A DNA stretch of 64,000 nt, from contig NW_021940923.1 of assembly GCF_004337985.1 (NCBI RefSeq), positions 558,001 to 622,000 on the forward strand, read 5' to 3'. Source of the DNA: Pyricularia pennisetigena (taxonomy: Eukaryota; Ascomycota; Sordariomycetes; Magnaporthales; Pyriculariaceae). Under the pieces are notes generated by a model. The model made no database searches and was not told the origin of the DNA. It was given only the letters and a program-made list of their open reading frames with translations. How positions within the stretch are numbered: position 1 is the stretch's first letter; every line of letters starts with the position of its first letter. A program made the position numbers and the translations under genes. Shown one piece after another: positions 21,761 through 32,948 of this stretch.

Positions 21761-21949
21761 GGTATGCCAAAACCCACCCATGGGGGGACCCAACCCGGCC
21801 CAAAATTGAACGCGGGTTTTCTTGGCAACCCGCGGGTTACCCCAGTTCGGGTTGAGCCTGCCAGCCCGCGGACCTTTACGGGCCCCCGCCAAAAGCCCGT
21901 GGGCTGGTGGGCCCGGCCGGGCTATTCCTCTTTTCGGGTTTTGGCAGGC
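21761..21949 (-). repeat. GC-rich palindromic dispersed repeat, copy 2
   Basis: Begins GGTATGCCAAAACCCACCC and ends in the reverse complement of GCCTGCCAAAACCCG. Inside are runs of CCCGCGGG-type palindromes. It is the inverted counterpart of 9953-10284 and lacks the AT-rich insert, so it probably represents the basic ~189 bp unit. Confidence 0.7.
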
Positions 21950-24646
21950 TTTACCGACGTTACAAGTCTCGCTGTCAAACTGTATGTGCGAATCTGCCAC
22001 ACGGTCCACACTGCATTCGAAAGTATCCAAAAGAATAAAATCCGGTCCAACGCCCTAAAGTCGCCCGCAATGTATTTGGCTGACAAGCAGCTGCAGCACG
22101 GTGCGACGGCTATAGCTAAACACTGTCGATGTGCAGAAGGAAGTGACGTGTCGAGAGATGGGTTTACGCAGTTGAGAGGATCAATGGTTGGAAGCAAGTT
22201 TTGACTTTGGCCTCGGCATTCAATGCAAGCCCGACCCTTTCCGAAACCTGGCCCATGAGTACGCATCAAGCCTATCTCGGACAGCGTCCAGAGGTCAATC
22301 TAGTATAAACGGAGCTACACCCGATATAAGTGAAAAAGTGGCGGGATGAATTTCTAATACCGGCCATTAAGGCGATTAAACCAAAACATCGCTAGAACAT
22401 GGATGAAGCCGATATTATGGCCGTCATGGGAATTAACGGATTGGTTATCGGAAGCGCAGAGGTGCGTTCATGACTGTCAAAACGGCCAGGAAGTTGTACA
22501 TGGACCCCGAGAAGCGAGACGCTTTATTTTTGTCAAAAGTTATAAAAGCATCCTCCTTACATTTGTAGCTCCCGTGCGTCAAACTTAAAAGCCAAATACT
22601 ATTCTGTTATCTTCAAGTTAAATACCCACGCCCCCACCCACACAAATAAAAAAACGCAGCAAATACCACGCCTGGCTGGTTTGGGCCAACACCGAAGCCT
22701 ACTTCTTTTTGCTGTCGGCTTATTGATTTTGCTGAAGGCAGCGGAACTAGCGCTTCTGTGAGCTGCGGATCTTACTGGGCTGCCTAACAGATTGAAGTCG
22801 TCAGAGAACAGTAAAAAGTTAAACACGAACAGAAAAGCCGGGGAAAAAATAATCCTTTCCCCTCGGCAACATTGGTAAACCCAAAAAGTTGTTGGGAACC
22901 GCCAAGCCTCCATCTCAACTGAAATTGCTTTCCTGACTTGATAACTCAGTATTAGGCTTATGTTTATGCATTAGATGCCAATTTTCGAAGGTCAAAGCAG
23001 GGCCGAGGCGAAAAAGAGACGCCATGTCACCACACCAATATTAGCACAGACAGGTACTCTCAGCTCTAAGCAAGGCCTACTTGAAAACTTGAAACAAAGC
23101 AGTATCCCAAGTGCCCAGGCCGCCCAGATTAGTTTCAATCAGGTAGGGAAAGAATTGTTTTCGTTTCGTGCCTTTAGCTCCTAAACACAGCGACGGGCAA
23201 TAAAAGTCTAAAATTCGTCTTCGGCGCATGTGAGACGGGCAGTACCTATCCCACACATAAGCAATAAATTCGAATCTAAGTTTAGCATTTGCTGACTGGG
23301 TTGTCAAACTGTTTTCAGTCGATGGGATGGCGGGGGTTTAATCCGTCCAATGTTAAAACTACTGCCAAACCACGATAAAAAAAAAAACCCCCTGCAACAA
23401 TTTTAATCAAAATATAATATATTGCACGAATAACAAACATGGGGGTGGAACCCCACCTAAACGCCCTGGTACCGGCCCAACCCGTTGGTCATGACAAACT
23501 AATCCATGGCCTTCAATACGAAAGCATTGGTTTTGAAATAAAAAAGACTACCCCCGTATCCCAACATTGCGAACGACGGCCGCGCAAACCGGTTGTTTCT
23601 TAAAATTGCACAATTGGCGGAAATCAACGCTACCCCGGCCCCGAGAATTATTAAAGCACCTTTTAAATCTCAAAAGCTCGAAACTTTCAACACAGGAACT
23701 TTGCCACTGCCGACACCAATAGCCCGGATCAGCCTTGCGAACTAGTTCGGCCGAGAAATACGGCCGAGGCACATGGCAGGCGTTAAGGGCAGCTTGGTTG
23801 CTAAACGACACGGTACAAACGGGTACTAGTAATGCTAGACAAATTTATTATTAAGATCCAACTTGTATTTAAAAATGCCAAGTTTATCCATTCTCAGTTC
23901 TTATTGGATCGATAAGACCCATACTAGAACATTAGAATTTCCATCAATGCTGCCAAGGTTCCCCTATAACCACTTCCCCCAACTTGTCAAAAATTGCGTA
24001 TGCTTCAAGACTGAGGTTGTCGCACGTTGAAATCTCTTTGCAATTTCCTACGGCAGAACACTACCCCAACAAAATATAATCTACCCAGCAGTAACTTGGC
24101 TGATTCGTGGGTTGTCACTAATTTGACGAATTGGTGGTAGTGTACATTGTGTCCCAACAACAATTACAGCTGCTTTCCCCGGGCATATGTCCAGCTGTGT
24201 AAGCAAGGCTGAATCTAGCGAAGCTCCAAACTTCATATCATTGTTTTCCATGTACAAAACAAAATACAAAAACGCAATCTAAGTCCTCAAAGCCGATGAG
24301 ATGGCTATATTCACGTGAAATTTCGTAGTTTGTCGTCCTATTTCTGCCTGCACCATGGAAAAAGTACCTATCGCCGGTGTCTTTCTCTTATTACACGTGC
24401 TCTTGAGATGCAGCAGTTTGCATCATTTTCTCAGTTTCCTGAAGCCGAGGACTAACGCGGCGGCAACCGAGGCTGGAGTAAAAGATACAGTCATGATTTG
24501 GATTGGTCTTTTTTTTTCAAAAAGTGAGTAGCTCCCTCGCTATGTTGCCTGTTATCTGAAAGTACAGTCTACTTGTACATTCGCTCTTTGGCTATTCTTT
24601 CACGTTCGTTCCATGTGATAATGTTTACCCCCTAGACAAATTCCTC
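21950..24646. other. intergenic, no supported gene
   Basis: One minus-strand frame (about 23811-23548) is cysteine-rich (six Cys in about 80 residues) and might be a decayed exon, but it has neither a signal peptide nor splice sites that I can support. Otherwise nothing recognised. Confidence 0.45.
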
Positions 24647-24654
24647 TATATAAT
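24647..24654 (+). promoter_or_regulatory. TATA-like element of the dynamin-like gene
   Basis: TATATAAT lies about 100 bases upstream of the ATG at 24750 and is followed by a pyrimidine-rich stretch. Confidence 0.4.
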
Positions 24655-24749
24655 AGCCACTCTTTCCCTCACGATCAACATGATTCTTTGATTTCATGTT
24701 ACATTCAGCTCAAGAAAAAAACAGCGGTATATAACTCAACAACCCAACC

Positions 24750-26996
24750 ATGCGCAGCGAAGAGCCTAGCGAGCCGTATTCTGTGCGCGGCCTGAGCTCG
24801 GTCAGGTCGACGGAGCGCATCAATCAGATCGATCAAGTACGAGCCTTTGGGATTGGAGATGTTGTCTCTCTCCCCCAGCTGGTAGTTTGTGGTGACCAGT
24901 CAGCCGGCAAAAGCTCTGTCCTGGAAAGCGTTACGGGTATCCCGTTCCCACGGAAGAGTGGACTTTGTACGAGATTCCCCACTGAAATCATCCTTCGGCA
25001 CAACTCCAAAGCCACACAGATTACGGCCACTGTTCAGCCACACGCCTCGAGATTAGAAGAAAAGAAAAACATCCTTTTACAGTACCGTCGCGTATTAAAG
25101 GACATGTCGGAGCTCCCTGGTGTTATCGAGGAGGTGTCCGCATTAATGGAGATCCGCGGGTATGGGAACCATAGCACTGGGAACGCTTTTGCGTCTGATG
25201 TCTTGCGGATCGAGTTCACGGGCCAGACGAACCTCAACCTGACTATTGTCGACTTACCTGGACTCATCTCTGTGGCCAATGAAGAGCAGAGCGAAGAAGA
25301 CATCCAGGTGGTTAAAGATATGGTCAAAGGCTATGTTCAGAGTTCTCGCACCATTGTGCTAGCAGTGGTGCAAGCTACCAACGACATCGCCAACCAGGTC
25401 ATCATCCAGCTTGCACGACAGTACGACCCCGAAGGTGAAAGGACGGTGGGGATTATTACCAAGGCGGATTTGATCAACGAGGGCAGCGAAGCCAGCCTCG
25501 CGCAACTTGCGAACAACCAGGCCAACATTAAACTGAACCTTGGATTTTTTCTTTTGAAAAACCCGAAACCGTCCGAAATGGAAGAGGGTATTAACCCTAA
25601 ACAGCGGTCGGAAAGGGAGTTGCGATTCTTTTCGGAACCCGTCTGGAAGCAGCATCTCGATATGAGTCGTGTGGGGGCCGAGAATTTGAAACTTTTCCTG
25701 CAGGACCTTTTGGATTCCCACATCGAAAAGGAAATGCCCAAGGTGATTGAGGATATTAAAAAGGTCCTGCACATTACGGAGGAAAGTTTGACGCGACTTG
25801 GCCAAGCCCGTCCCACGACGGGGCACATCCGTATCTTCCTGACCCAAGTCAGCACCAGCTTTTCCCAGCTGGTCCAAGCTGCCCTGGATGGCAACTATCA
25901 CGGGCCATACTACGGGTTTTTCGATTCAGTTGTCCATTCACGGTTGCGCGCCGTCGTCCACGAAATCAATGGCGAATTCGCTACGGCCATTCGTACTCAT
26001 GGCAAAAAGAGAGTTTTGAGGCCTGCAAAGTCAGAGACTGGCTGGGGTCGTGATGAAAATTCAATTAAGGAAAATAGCGAGGAGGACCATTTCGTAACCC
26101 CAGAAGAAATGAAAAACTGGGTCAAAAAGGCAAGTCTATATGCGATTATCTAACAGGGTATGACTGACATAATACAGGTGTACTTGGGCACAAGAGGCCG
26201 TGAGCTTCCAGGGAACTATAATCACGTCCTGCTGGCCGAGCTGTTTATGGAACAATCCTCCCGCTGGCTGCCCATCGCCAAAACGCACGTAGAAAGCGTT
26301 ATCGCGACCGTCACCAGGTGGCTGCAAGACGCCGCTCGAATGGTTCTACCCGAGGACAAGATTCGTACTAATGTGCTTGCCATTTGCTTTCAATGGGTCG
26401 AGGCCGCCGGTAATAGCGCTTCTATCGAGCTCAACAAGCTTAAAGAAGACGAGCAGCGCCAGCCTATCACGTACAACCACTATTACACCGACAACATTCA
26501 AAAGTCGCGTCATGGCTTTTTCCGTGAGGCCGTGGAAGCGGCCATTAAAGAGACAGCAAGCACGGATTATCATGGCAAATTCCACGTTAGCAATATCCCT
26601 GTGGATTTCGCAAGGTTTTTCGAGGCTATGAAGTCCAAAGTCAATGTCGATATGGACGACCAGGCATGTGCCGAAGCGCTGGCGGGTCTGGAAGCCTACT
26701 ACAAAGTGTGTTTTACTGTTTTACACGATGCCATTATTCCGACGTGGCGATACTAAATCATGCTGTAACAGGTCGCTATGAAGACGTTCGTGGATAATGT
26801 CTGCCGGCAGGTTGTCGAGCGTCATATTATTGCCCCCCTCCCCGAAATCTTCAGTCCAGTGACGGTTTCCAGATTTACGGACGACGAGCTTCGTCGAATT
26901 GGAGCCGAACCGGAAAAGCAGAACCGAAAGCGGGAAGAGCTTAACACCCGGGCTCAAAAATTGAGGAGCAGCCTTGCAAACCTCCAGCGACACTGA
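24750..26996 (+). CDS. dynamin/Mx-like large GTPase, three exons
   Basis: Exons 24750-26129, 26178-26705 and 26772-26996 encode 710 aa, the usual size for fungal Mx-like dynamins. The GTPase domain has G1 GDQSAGKSS (48-56, Lys54), G2 Thr in LCTRFPTEI (about 74), G3 DLPG (168-171) and G4 TKAD (237-240). The middle/stalk follows (about 300-630; conserved pattern in LPGNYNHVLLAELF and WLPIAKTHVESV). The GED-like C-terminus (exon 3) contains MKTFVDNVCRQVVERHI. There is no PH domain or proline-rich tail, so it resembles Mx/Drp-type proteins rather than classical dynamin. Expected to bind and remodel membranes by GTP-driven oligomerisation; the exact role is not predictable. Intron 1 is 48 nt with a GC donor (GCAAGT) and TACAG acceptor; intron 2 is 66 nt, GT-AG; both are phase 0. 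No defect seen. Confidence 0.93.
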
Positions 26997-27259
26997 CGTG
27001 CCTTTTATTTTCTGGGGTTACAAAAAGCTTCTTTTCGCTGTTTTCCTTAATTGAATTTTCATCCAATTATATGTTGGTCCCTCACGCGGAACTTGACTTC
27101 TTTTGGATCCAGGGATACGTTTGATTTCGGTCGACAGGTTGGAACGATGGAAAAGCTGGTTACGCAGGAAAAGGTTACAATTTTGATATTGTCATTAAAC
27201 TCGAAAGTATATTGAAAGAAACTCAAAAATTACTGAAAGTGTTCCTGCCGGGATTCTTA

Positions 27260-27262
<3 letters not shown>

Positions 27263-27305
<43 letters not shown>
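27263..27305. repeat. poly-T homopolymer (43 bases)
   Basis: Uninterrupted T run. It could be an old reverse-transcribed poly-A tail on the minus strand or simply a replication-slippage tract; no retroelement is recognisable beside it. Confidence 0.8.
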
Positions 27306-27306
<1 letters not shown>

Positions 27307-27813
27307 TTTATAGGTTGCCAGCAGTAAAGTTAATCTGAGGTGCCACTCCCTGATGACTAGTTATATCCGCCCCTGGGGCATCCAACTGTCTAGCAAGGAC
27401 GACTGGAATGAAGACGAATAGCTTCCACAGTCACAGTGCATTCAAAGATCTTTTCAGAGGATCAGATTTGAATCCAAGCCAAGAAGAAATTCTGGCTGGT
27501 AAGCATTATTTTGTCGGTGAAATAAAATACCAATGTACATTGTAATTACACAAACCATATCTATAAACCCCACCCCATTCACGTTGCATTACACGTTTTG
27601 GTTGCACCAGCCAAACAATCTTCCTGTACTCTTCTGAAAGGAGTACTGGCGCTAAGGATATGCCAAGCCTCGGGACAAAGTCATTGAATCCTTATAAAAA
27701 GGTATGGAACCGTTGCCCGTAAACTACAATTGACCTACAAGGATCATTTCCGACTGTTTAAATAAAGCATCTGTCTAAATTGACTGCCAAACCTTAAAGG
27801 TTCCCATTGTCAT

Positions 27814-28131
27814 CTATCCATCTATTACCATCTGGTCGTCGTAACCGATCGTTCCGTCGCTGCCGTCCTGAAGGGAAGTATTCGTATCAGCAGCGTTGCT
27901 ACCCCCTAACCTTTCATCCCGAACTTCATTCCATGGGGAATCAGTCATATCACAATCGAAAGGATTGCCGCCTCCCAGCTGTCCATTCTGCACAATGTTC
28001 GAAGAGAAGTTGGCCATTTCAAAAAGTAAATTCACCTTGATTTCCAGTTTAACAGCATTTCCTTCCACCGCGCACTGCTCCTTCCCACATTTATCATCAT
28101 CATGCTGCCGATATTGTGCCAGCCATTTCAA
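27814..28131 (-). CDS. coding-like fragment, unrecognised
   Basis: A minus-strand frame of about 105 codons with plausible composition and an acidic Asn/Asp/Gly-rich end (NAADTNTSLQDGSDGTIGYDD). It could be the last exon of a gene or a relic. No family, no clear upstream exon. Confidence 0.25.
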   Translation of the reverse strand: MKWLAQYRQHDDDKCGKEQCAVEGNAVKLEIKVNLLFEMANFSSNIVQNGQLGGGNPFDCDMTDSPWNEVRDERLGGSNAADTNTSLQDGSDGTIGYDDQMVIDG

Positions 28132-29031
28132 GTAATGGTGCGGCGATGAGTTAATGGACCTAACTCGACCTAACTTACCGCTGGTAGTGGGAGCAACTGC
28201 AGCTTAGCTATCATACGGTGAAGTCGAACCTTGTATGTAGATTCTCGCACCGGTATGAGTTGTTAACTACGGGAAACAATAGGGAGGGAAAGCAACAACG
28301 TGGGACTGTTCCATATAGCCCTTCTGGTGGCGATACGGTGGCAGGCAGCAAGTGTGGTCCTGGTTGGCTATCCTCAGAAGCGGCGTCCAAGGAGTGGACG
28401 TTGGATTAATCATCCAAAACTCGACCTACGTAGGTTACGAGTGTGTGTTCCCCTGCTCATTTTCAGAAGATGAACTCAACCTCTGGTTGTAGCAGGAAAC
28501 CATCTTGCCTATCTTCAGAGCTGGGGAATCCATCCCTTCTTATCCTAAGCTAATGGATGTGTGGTCAGGGCCACAATGTGGGGCTGCTCGTGAACTCGAC
28601 CGCCAAGCGTGCAGACAAATGTGTGCAGACGTGCAGACAAATGGGGCCTCAATTGTGGCATTCGTGTGAGTGGGGCTACCGCTAAGCGTACACACACATA
28701 CGTACAGACTGAAAGTGGACGGACGAGTGCCTTGCCGACACCGACCTCCTGCCCAATCAGCCGTTCCGATTGTTGACGGAGTTCCATTTGCGCTCTACCA
28801 TAGTACGGCCGTGTTAAGTGGCTCCCGCCCTTTGCGAACTGGGCCGTCGGGAGTGACAGGAACGGGGCTGGCTCACGTGAACTTGGTTAGTCTCGAGAAG
28901 GCGGCCAGCGTTTTGCTGCCGTGTAGCTGTGATCATGTGATGGGAAGGTTGTGCTGCCTAAAGGCTGCTTTTTAGACCATTGATCAAAAAGGCTCGGAGC
29001 CTCAGAACAAAGTTGTTCACCTCATATGCAG

Positions 29032-29704
29032 TCATCTGGCGCCGCAGAACGATGACAGCACGAGCAGCATGGAGCCCCACTCGGCGAGGGTTTCCTGCCC
29101 GGCTTTCCCTTGCTTCTCGACCGACAGTCGCTTTGGGAAAGCATCATCTAGGATAGAGCCATAATAATCCAAAACACGGCCTATGTCCTTGGCCAACCCA
29201 TAAATCATTGACGAACCGGAGGGTTCTGGACGCACCCTGATTCGTCGTGGCAGAACAGGACAACAGGTGCGAAGACAGTGGGGTTGATTACCGACATCCA
29301 TGCCCGGATGGTACTGTTGATCTGCATATAATCTGGACCTTGCTAAGCTACATTCAGTTTGTCGACCAGGCCTTGATCCACTCCACGTGGTGCTTTACCC
29401 TCAGCACCTCCAGGTGGTTCCTCAGGGATGGGTGGTCCCGTCGACCCGATAGTATTTGTCTTAATAAACACATTATCTGATGTACTTGGCCTGGTTGGAA
29501 TGCATGTTCTCTGTTAAAACTATTCCAAATTGCTAACAAAGCTTCTGGGTAGTTTTTCCAATCCCCTGTGGCATATGTAACTGCTCCATAATCAAAATCT
29601 CTTTCGGAATCTCGACCGAGGAGGCCACGAATCCACGACCATAAGCCCGTGAATAGGGTCGAAAGCTGCATCAGTAGCATTGTTTTGGGGCTTAACGCCG
29701 ACAA
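29032..29704 (-). pseudogene. coding-like fragments in shifted frames, unrecognised
   Basis: Three minus-strand pieces look protein-like in succession. 29704-29354 contains RDFDYGAVTYATGDWKNYPE. A second frame at about 29330-29215 contains STIRAWMSVINPTVFAPVV. A third at about 29215-29032 contains KDIGRVLDYYGSILDDAF and ends LLVLSSFCGAR. Frame changes without convincing splice sites suggest a decayed gene. I do not recognise the family. Confidence 0.35.
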
Positions 29705-31319
29705 CTTGGTGCAAAATTGTGTAGAACTGCCCCGAAGAAGGATGGCTCCATCATTCCCTTTTTTCCTCCGGTAAAAGACTTTTTTTCATTGATTGAGCGG
29801 GATACTGCGCTTGTGAACAAGATAATCGAGCAGATTCACATGATCTTCTCGAAAAAAGCATCAATCTTGGTCGGAAGCCACTCTCGCTGGTAGCCCGAGT
29901 TTAAGCTAGCCTACACAGCAGCGAATGAAGGGGTTTGGGGGCTGGCAATTTTCCTTGCACCTCTAAAACAACCCCAAAGTAAAAAAAAAAACATCAGTAT
30001 ATCATTAGTAAATCATACAGACAAGAAGAGGCCGAAGGTCCGGCTAGCACTCACAATGCACGGAGGGCTGCGCGTCTCAATGGTTTCGCAGGTTACGACC
30101 TGCCGAGGCATGAGCGGCCGATCAATTGCGTGCGTTATCTGCGCCAAGCATGCGGCGTGAAGGAGAAAATGGAAAGCTTTGAGACCTAGCATGTTTGAAA
30201 GGTAGCCTCGAATTGCGGGTTTTTCTTTTTTTTTTTCCCCGCTTTGATTTCTGAAATAGCAAATGTACCAATGTGAAATTTAGGATTACGGTCGATTGGG
30301 GTGACTGGCTGAGCCTTTGGGCCTTTGATCAGACTGGGAAAAGTCTCGTACTTTATAGACCGCAATGCTGCTGCCACAACTAAAATTGGTCCACGGATGT
30401 ATGTTGGAGGATAATGCGCCTGCATGGTTAGTGATGGCACAAATGGAGTCAAGGCCATACTTGTTTGGGGTAACGATCCGGGTACCCACGTAATTTACCC
30501 AATGCACAGGCCGGTCACCTATAAATTTGTTTATAACGCTGCAACGGCCGCAGGCATATCCTTTCTTGTAACAACGCTACGATAACACCAACAACGCCAA
30601 AAACACAACATATTTGCAACCTGCCCAGGGCATCAAAAAACTTTATTTAAAAAGGTTTCCCCCTTAAACAAAAAGCTTGTAAAATTTGGCTAGTTTTAAC
30701 CGTATCCGAACATCACGGGATTGCAATGCATAAACGGTTTCCACGGCGATCTTTTTAACCTGTTAATAAAAAAAGAGGACAAAACCTTTAAGCGATGGAA
30801 GCGAAATTTTAAATTGTATTGTTGTTGCAACGGTTAATTAGAGATAGTTTGATTTATTTGTTTCGGAAATTAATAAGCCCTACAAGCTGTAGCTGTATGC
30901 TAGGACATGTGGTTTCACAGTTGTTAGGCATTTCGTACTGTAAACGAAGCACAGTGTAAAGGTATCTGCTTAGTGTGTTGATTTGATCGTTCCAGATGTT
31001 GAAATAACTACACCCTTTGTTTTCGGGGTAAAGCGACTTGGCTAGACGTGTTTGCTACGAAAAAATGCCGATAGCTAGCCTTGCGCGTCAGTCAGGTCTG
31101 TTTTAATACCTTATAGTACCTTCGAGTTCCAGAAGCAGACCATACATGTCTAGGTGGGCTGGCAACCGACCAGGTCTTGGAAACGCTTAAGCATTTATAG
31201 CAAAACTTTAAAAAAGAGCAAACATGCAGTGTTTACCAAAGTCACTGATTACTAGTGGGTCAAGCTTCGCGGACCCCCTGTCAAATAGGGGGTCCCAAAG
31301 TCTGGATTACCCCTAAACA

Positions 31320-31813
31320 TCACTCTTTGGGATCGTTTTCGTGACACCCCCTAATAATAAGTTCAAAGCGATAAAGTAGGGGCGAAATACGATGGAAGGT
31401 TGTCGACTGGTCCCCATTTCCACGAAACAAAAAAGCGATAAGGTCGCCGTAAAGGTTTTTGGGACATGCCAAGACCTCTGCCAGTTCAAAAATGAACCTC
31501 ACGGCAACAATCAAGCTTTGGGAGGCCAAATGGGTACGTAAAGGCCAAGTATGTCCGTTTTTGGTTAAGAAAGTTCTAACCGAAAACCCATTTTTGGACC
31601 CTGGCAACATCTGTTCAATCAGATTTTACTGCCCGCTAAGTGCAATATCCAGGGTAATGGTAATAAGGGATATTCACGAGGGTGGTCTGTTGCATAATTC
31701 AGCCCCGCCACAACATCTTTTTTCTGCTTACCCAATTCGTCCACCGCTTTCGGTAACAAGATTTGCTCCCGATGAGCTTGAGGTATAATTAGTGAAACCG
31801 CTTTTGGCAGCAC
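31320..31813 (-). pseudogene. coding-like frames inside the composite region, unrecognised
   Basis: Minus-strand frames 31813-31619 (LLPKAVDELGKQKKDVVAGL) and 31610-31320 (VRFIFELAEVLACPKNLYGD) are protein-like and adjacent. They could be the remains of the protein encoded by the outer element. No motif allows a superfamily call. Confidence 0.3.
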
Positions 31814-31966
31814 TCCAAAACTTATCTAGTCCTCCAATAGCTATTTAGTCGCTAAAAGCAGTTTAGAGTCGTTGAATGGCTGCATTTCTTAGCACTCATA
31901 GACACTAGTAACGCTGCGAAACCAGTCTTTGGTCCCAACGGCGCCACCCTACACCGGACGGGATCT

Positions 31967-32118
31967 AGTGTCAGGGCTCATCCCTGAAGCCTAGAGCTCC
32001 ACAATTGATCCACTTCGTGGCTCAATTGCGGCTTCGCAATGTACCTGTAGGTCCATCCAAAGAACGCTCTGGTTCAGGTCTGGGGACAATTTGTCGATTT
32101 TCGCCGTTTATAGCGGTA
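31967..32118 (+). repeat. hairpin-rich element end, copy 1
   Basis: Starts GTGTCAGGGCTCATCCCTGA. It contains a stem formed by CAATTGATCCAC and GTGGCTCAATTG, then ends with GGACAATTTGTCGATTTTCG and the motif CCGTTTATAGCGG. The same unit occurs at 55527-55698 and inverted at 63081-63251, and a variant at 61386-61546. Confidence 0.75.
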
Positions 32119-32389
32119 TGTTCGGTATTTTAGCGACCGACACTCCGTTATAAACAAATAAATAGAAATCGTAAAAATAAGCGGTTTATACGTTGGATAT
32201 AGCATTTATTAAAACTATGAACAACGATTTAATTTATATTTTAGTTTATTATAACGGCCGAATTGGATACCACATACCCTAATCCGTTTATGGCGGTATT
32301 GTTTTTTTGATTTTTTTTTGATTTTCGATCTCTTTTAATATTATATTGATTTTCAACCAAGTTTTTCAGTTTTTACATGGGGGGTGGTA

Positions 32390-32946
32390 TATGTATAAAT
32401 AACAGAATAGTATATTTTAGTATTTATAACGTATTATATAAATCGTTAAATAAACGGATAGGTAAAGTAAATATAATTTTATACCAAATTTACAATCGAA
32501 ACGTTGTTATATTTTTACCAGTTTAAAAGATAATAAAACCAAAATATTAGGAGCTGGATTACGTATATGAATAGACGCTTACGTCAAATCCAATTTATCA
32601 TATTGGTTTTGAAAAGAATTCTATATAAAAAAATGCTAAATGAGTGTTATTTAGATATTTTTTACTTAATTTAATTAATACCATATTATTTTTGTTTTTC
32701 AGCCAAATCTCAAGGTTTTTGCACGCCGGGTGTGGCATACGTACGTTTAATATAAAGCTATAGTTTGGTACAAATAGTCTAATTATATAGGCCGTTAAAT
32801 AAGCGGATAGGTAAAGTATATGCAATTTTACATATAATTTATAGCCGAAACGCTTTTACATCTTTACCAATTTTAAAGATAATAAACCCAGAATTTCAGG
32901 AATTGGATTACGTATATAAATAGACGCCAACGTCAGATCCGATCTA
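32390..32946. repeat. AT-rich subterminal tandem repeat, about two units of ~330 bp
   Basis: Two diverged units, each carrying a GGGTGKGGYATA-like start, AAACGGATAGGTAAAGTA-like middle, and GGATTACGTATA plus GACGCYNACGTCA end. The same units occur inverted at about 62150-62880. In both places they lie just inside a hairpin-rich end, so they belong to that element. Confidence 0.6.
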
Positions 32947-32948
32947 TA

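Larger units (their letters stand above)
26997..31256. other. long gene-poor stretch with coding-like fragments
   Basis: Holds a 43-base poly-T run (27263-27305) and a few protein-like minus-strand frames described separately. I find no intact gene, RNA or paired repeat in the rest. Confidence 0.45.

Noticed and set aside
21644..22204. Frames of 115-146 residues over the GC-rich repeat
   Set aside because: Most of the Pro/Gly-rich content is the palindromic repeat itself, which is non-coding in both copies.
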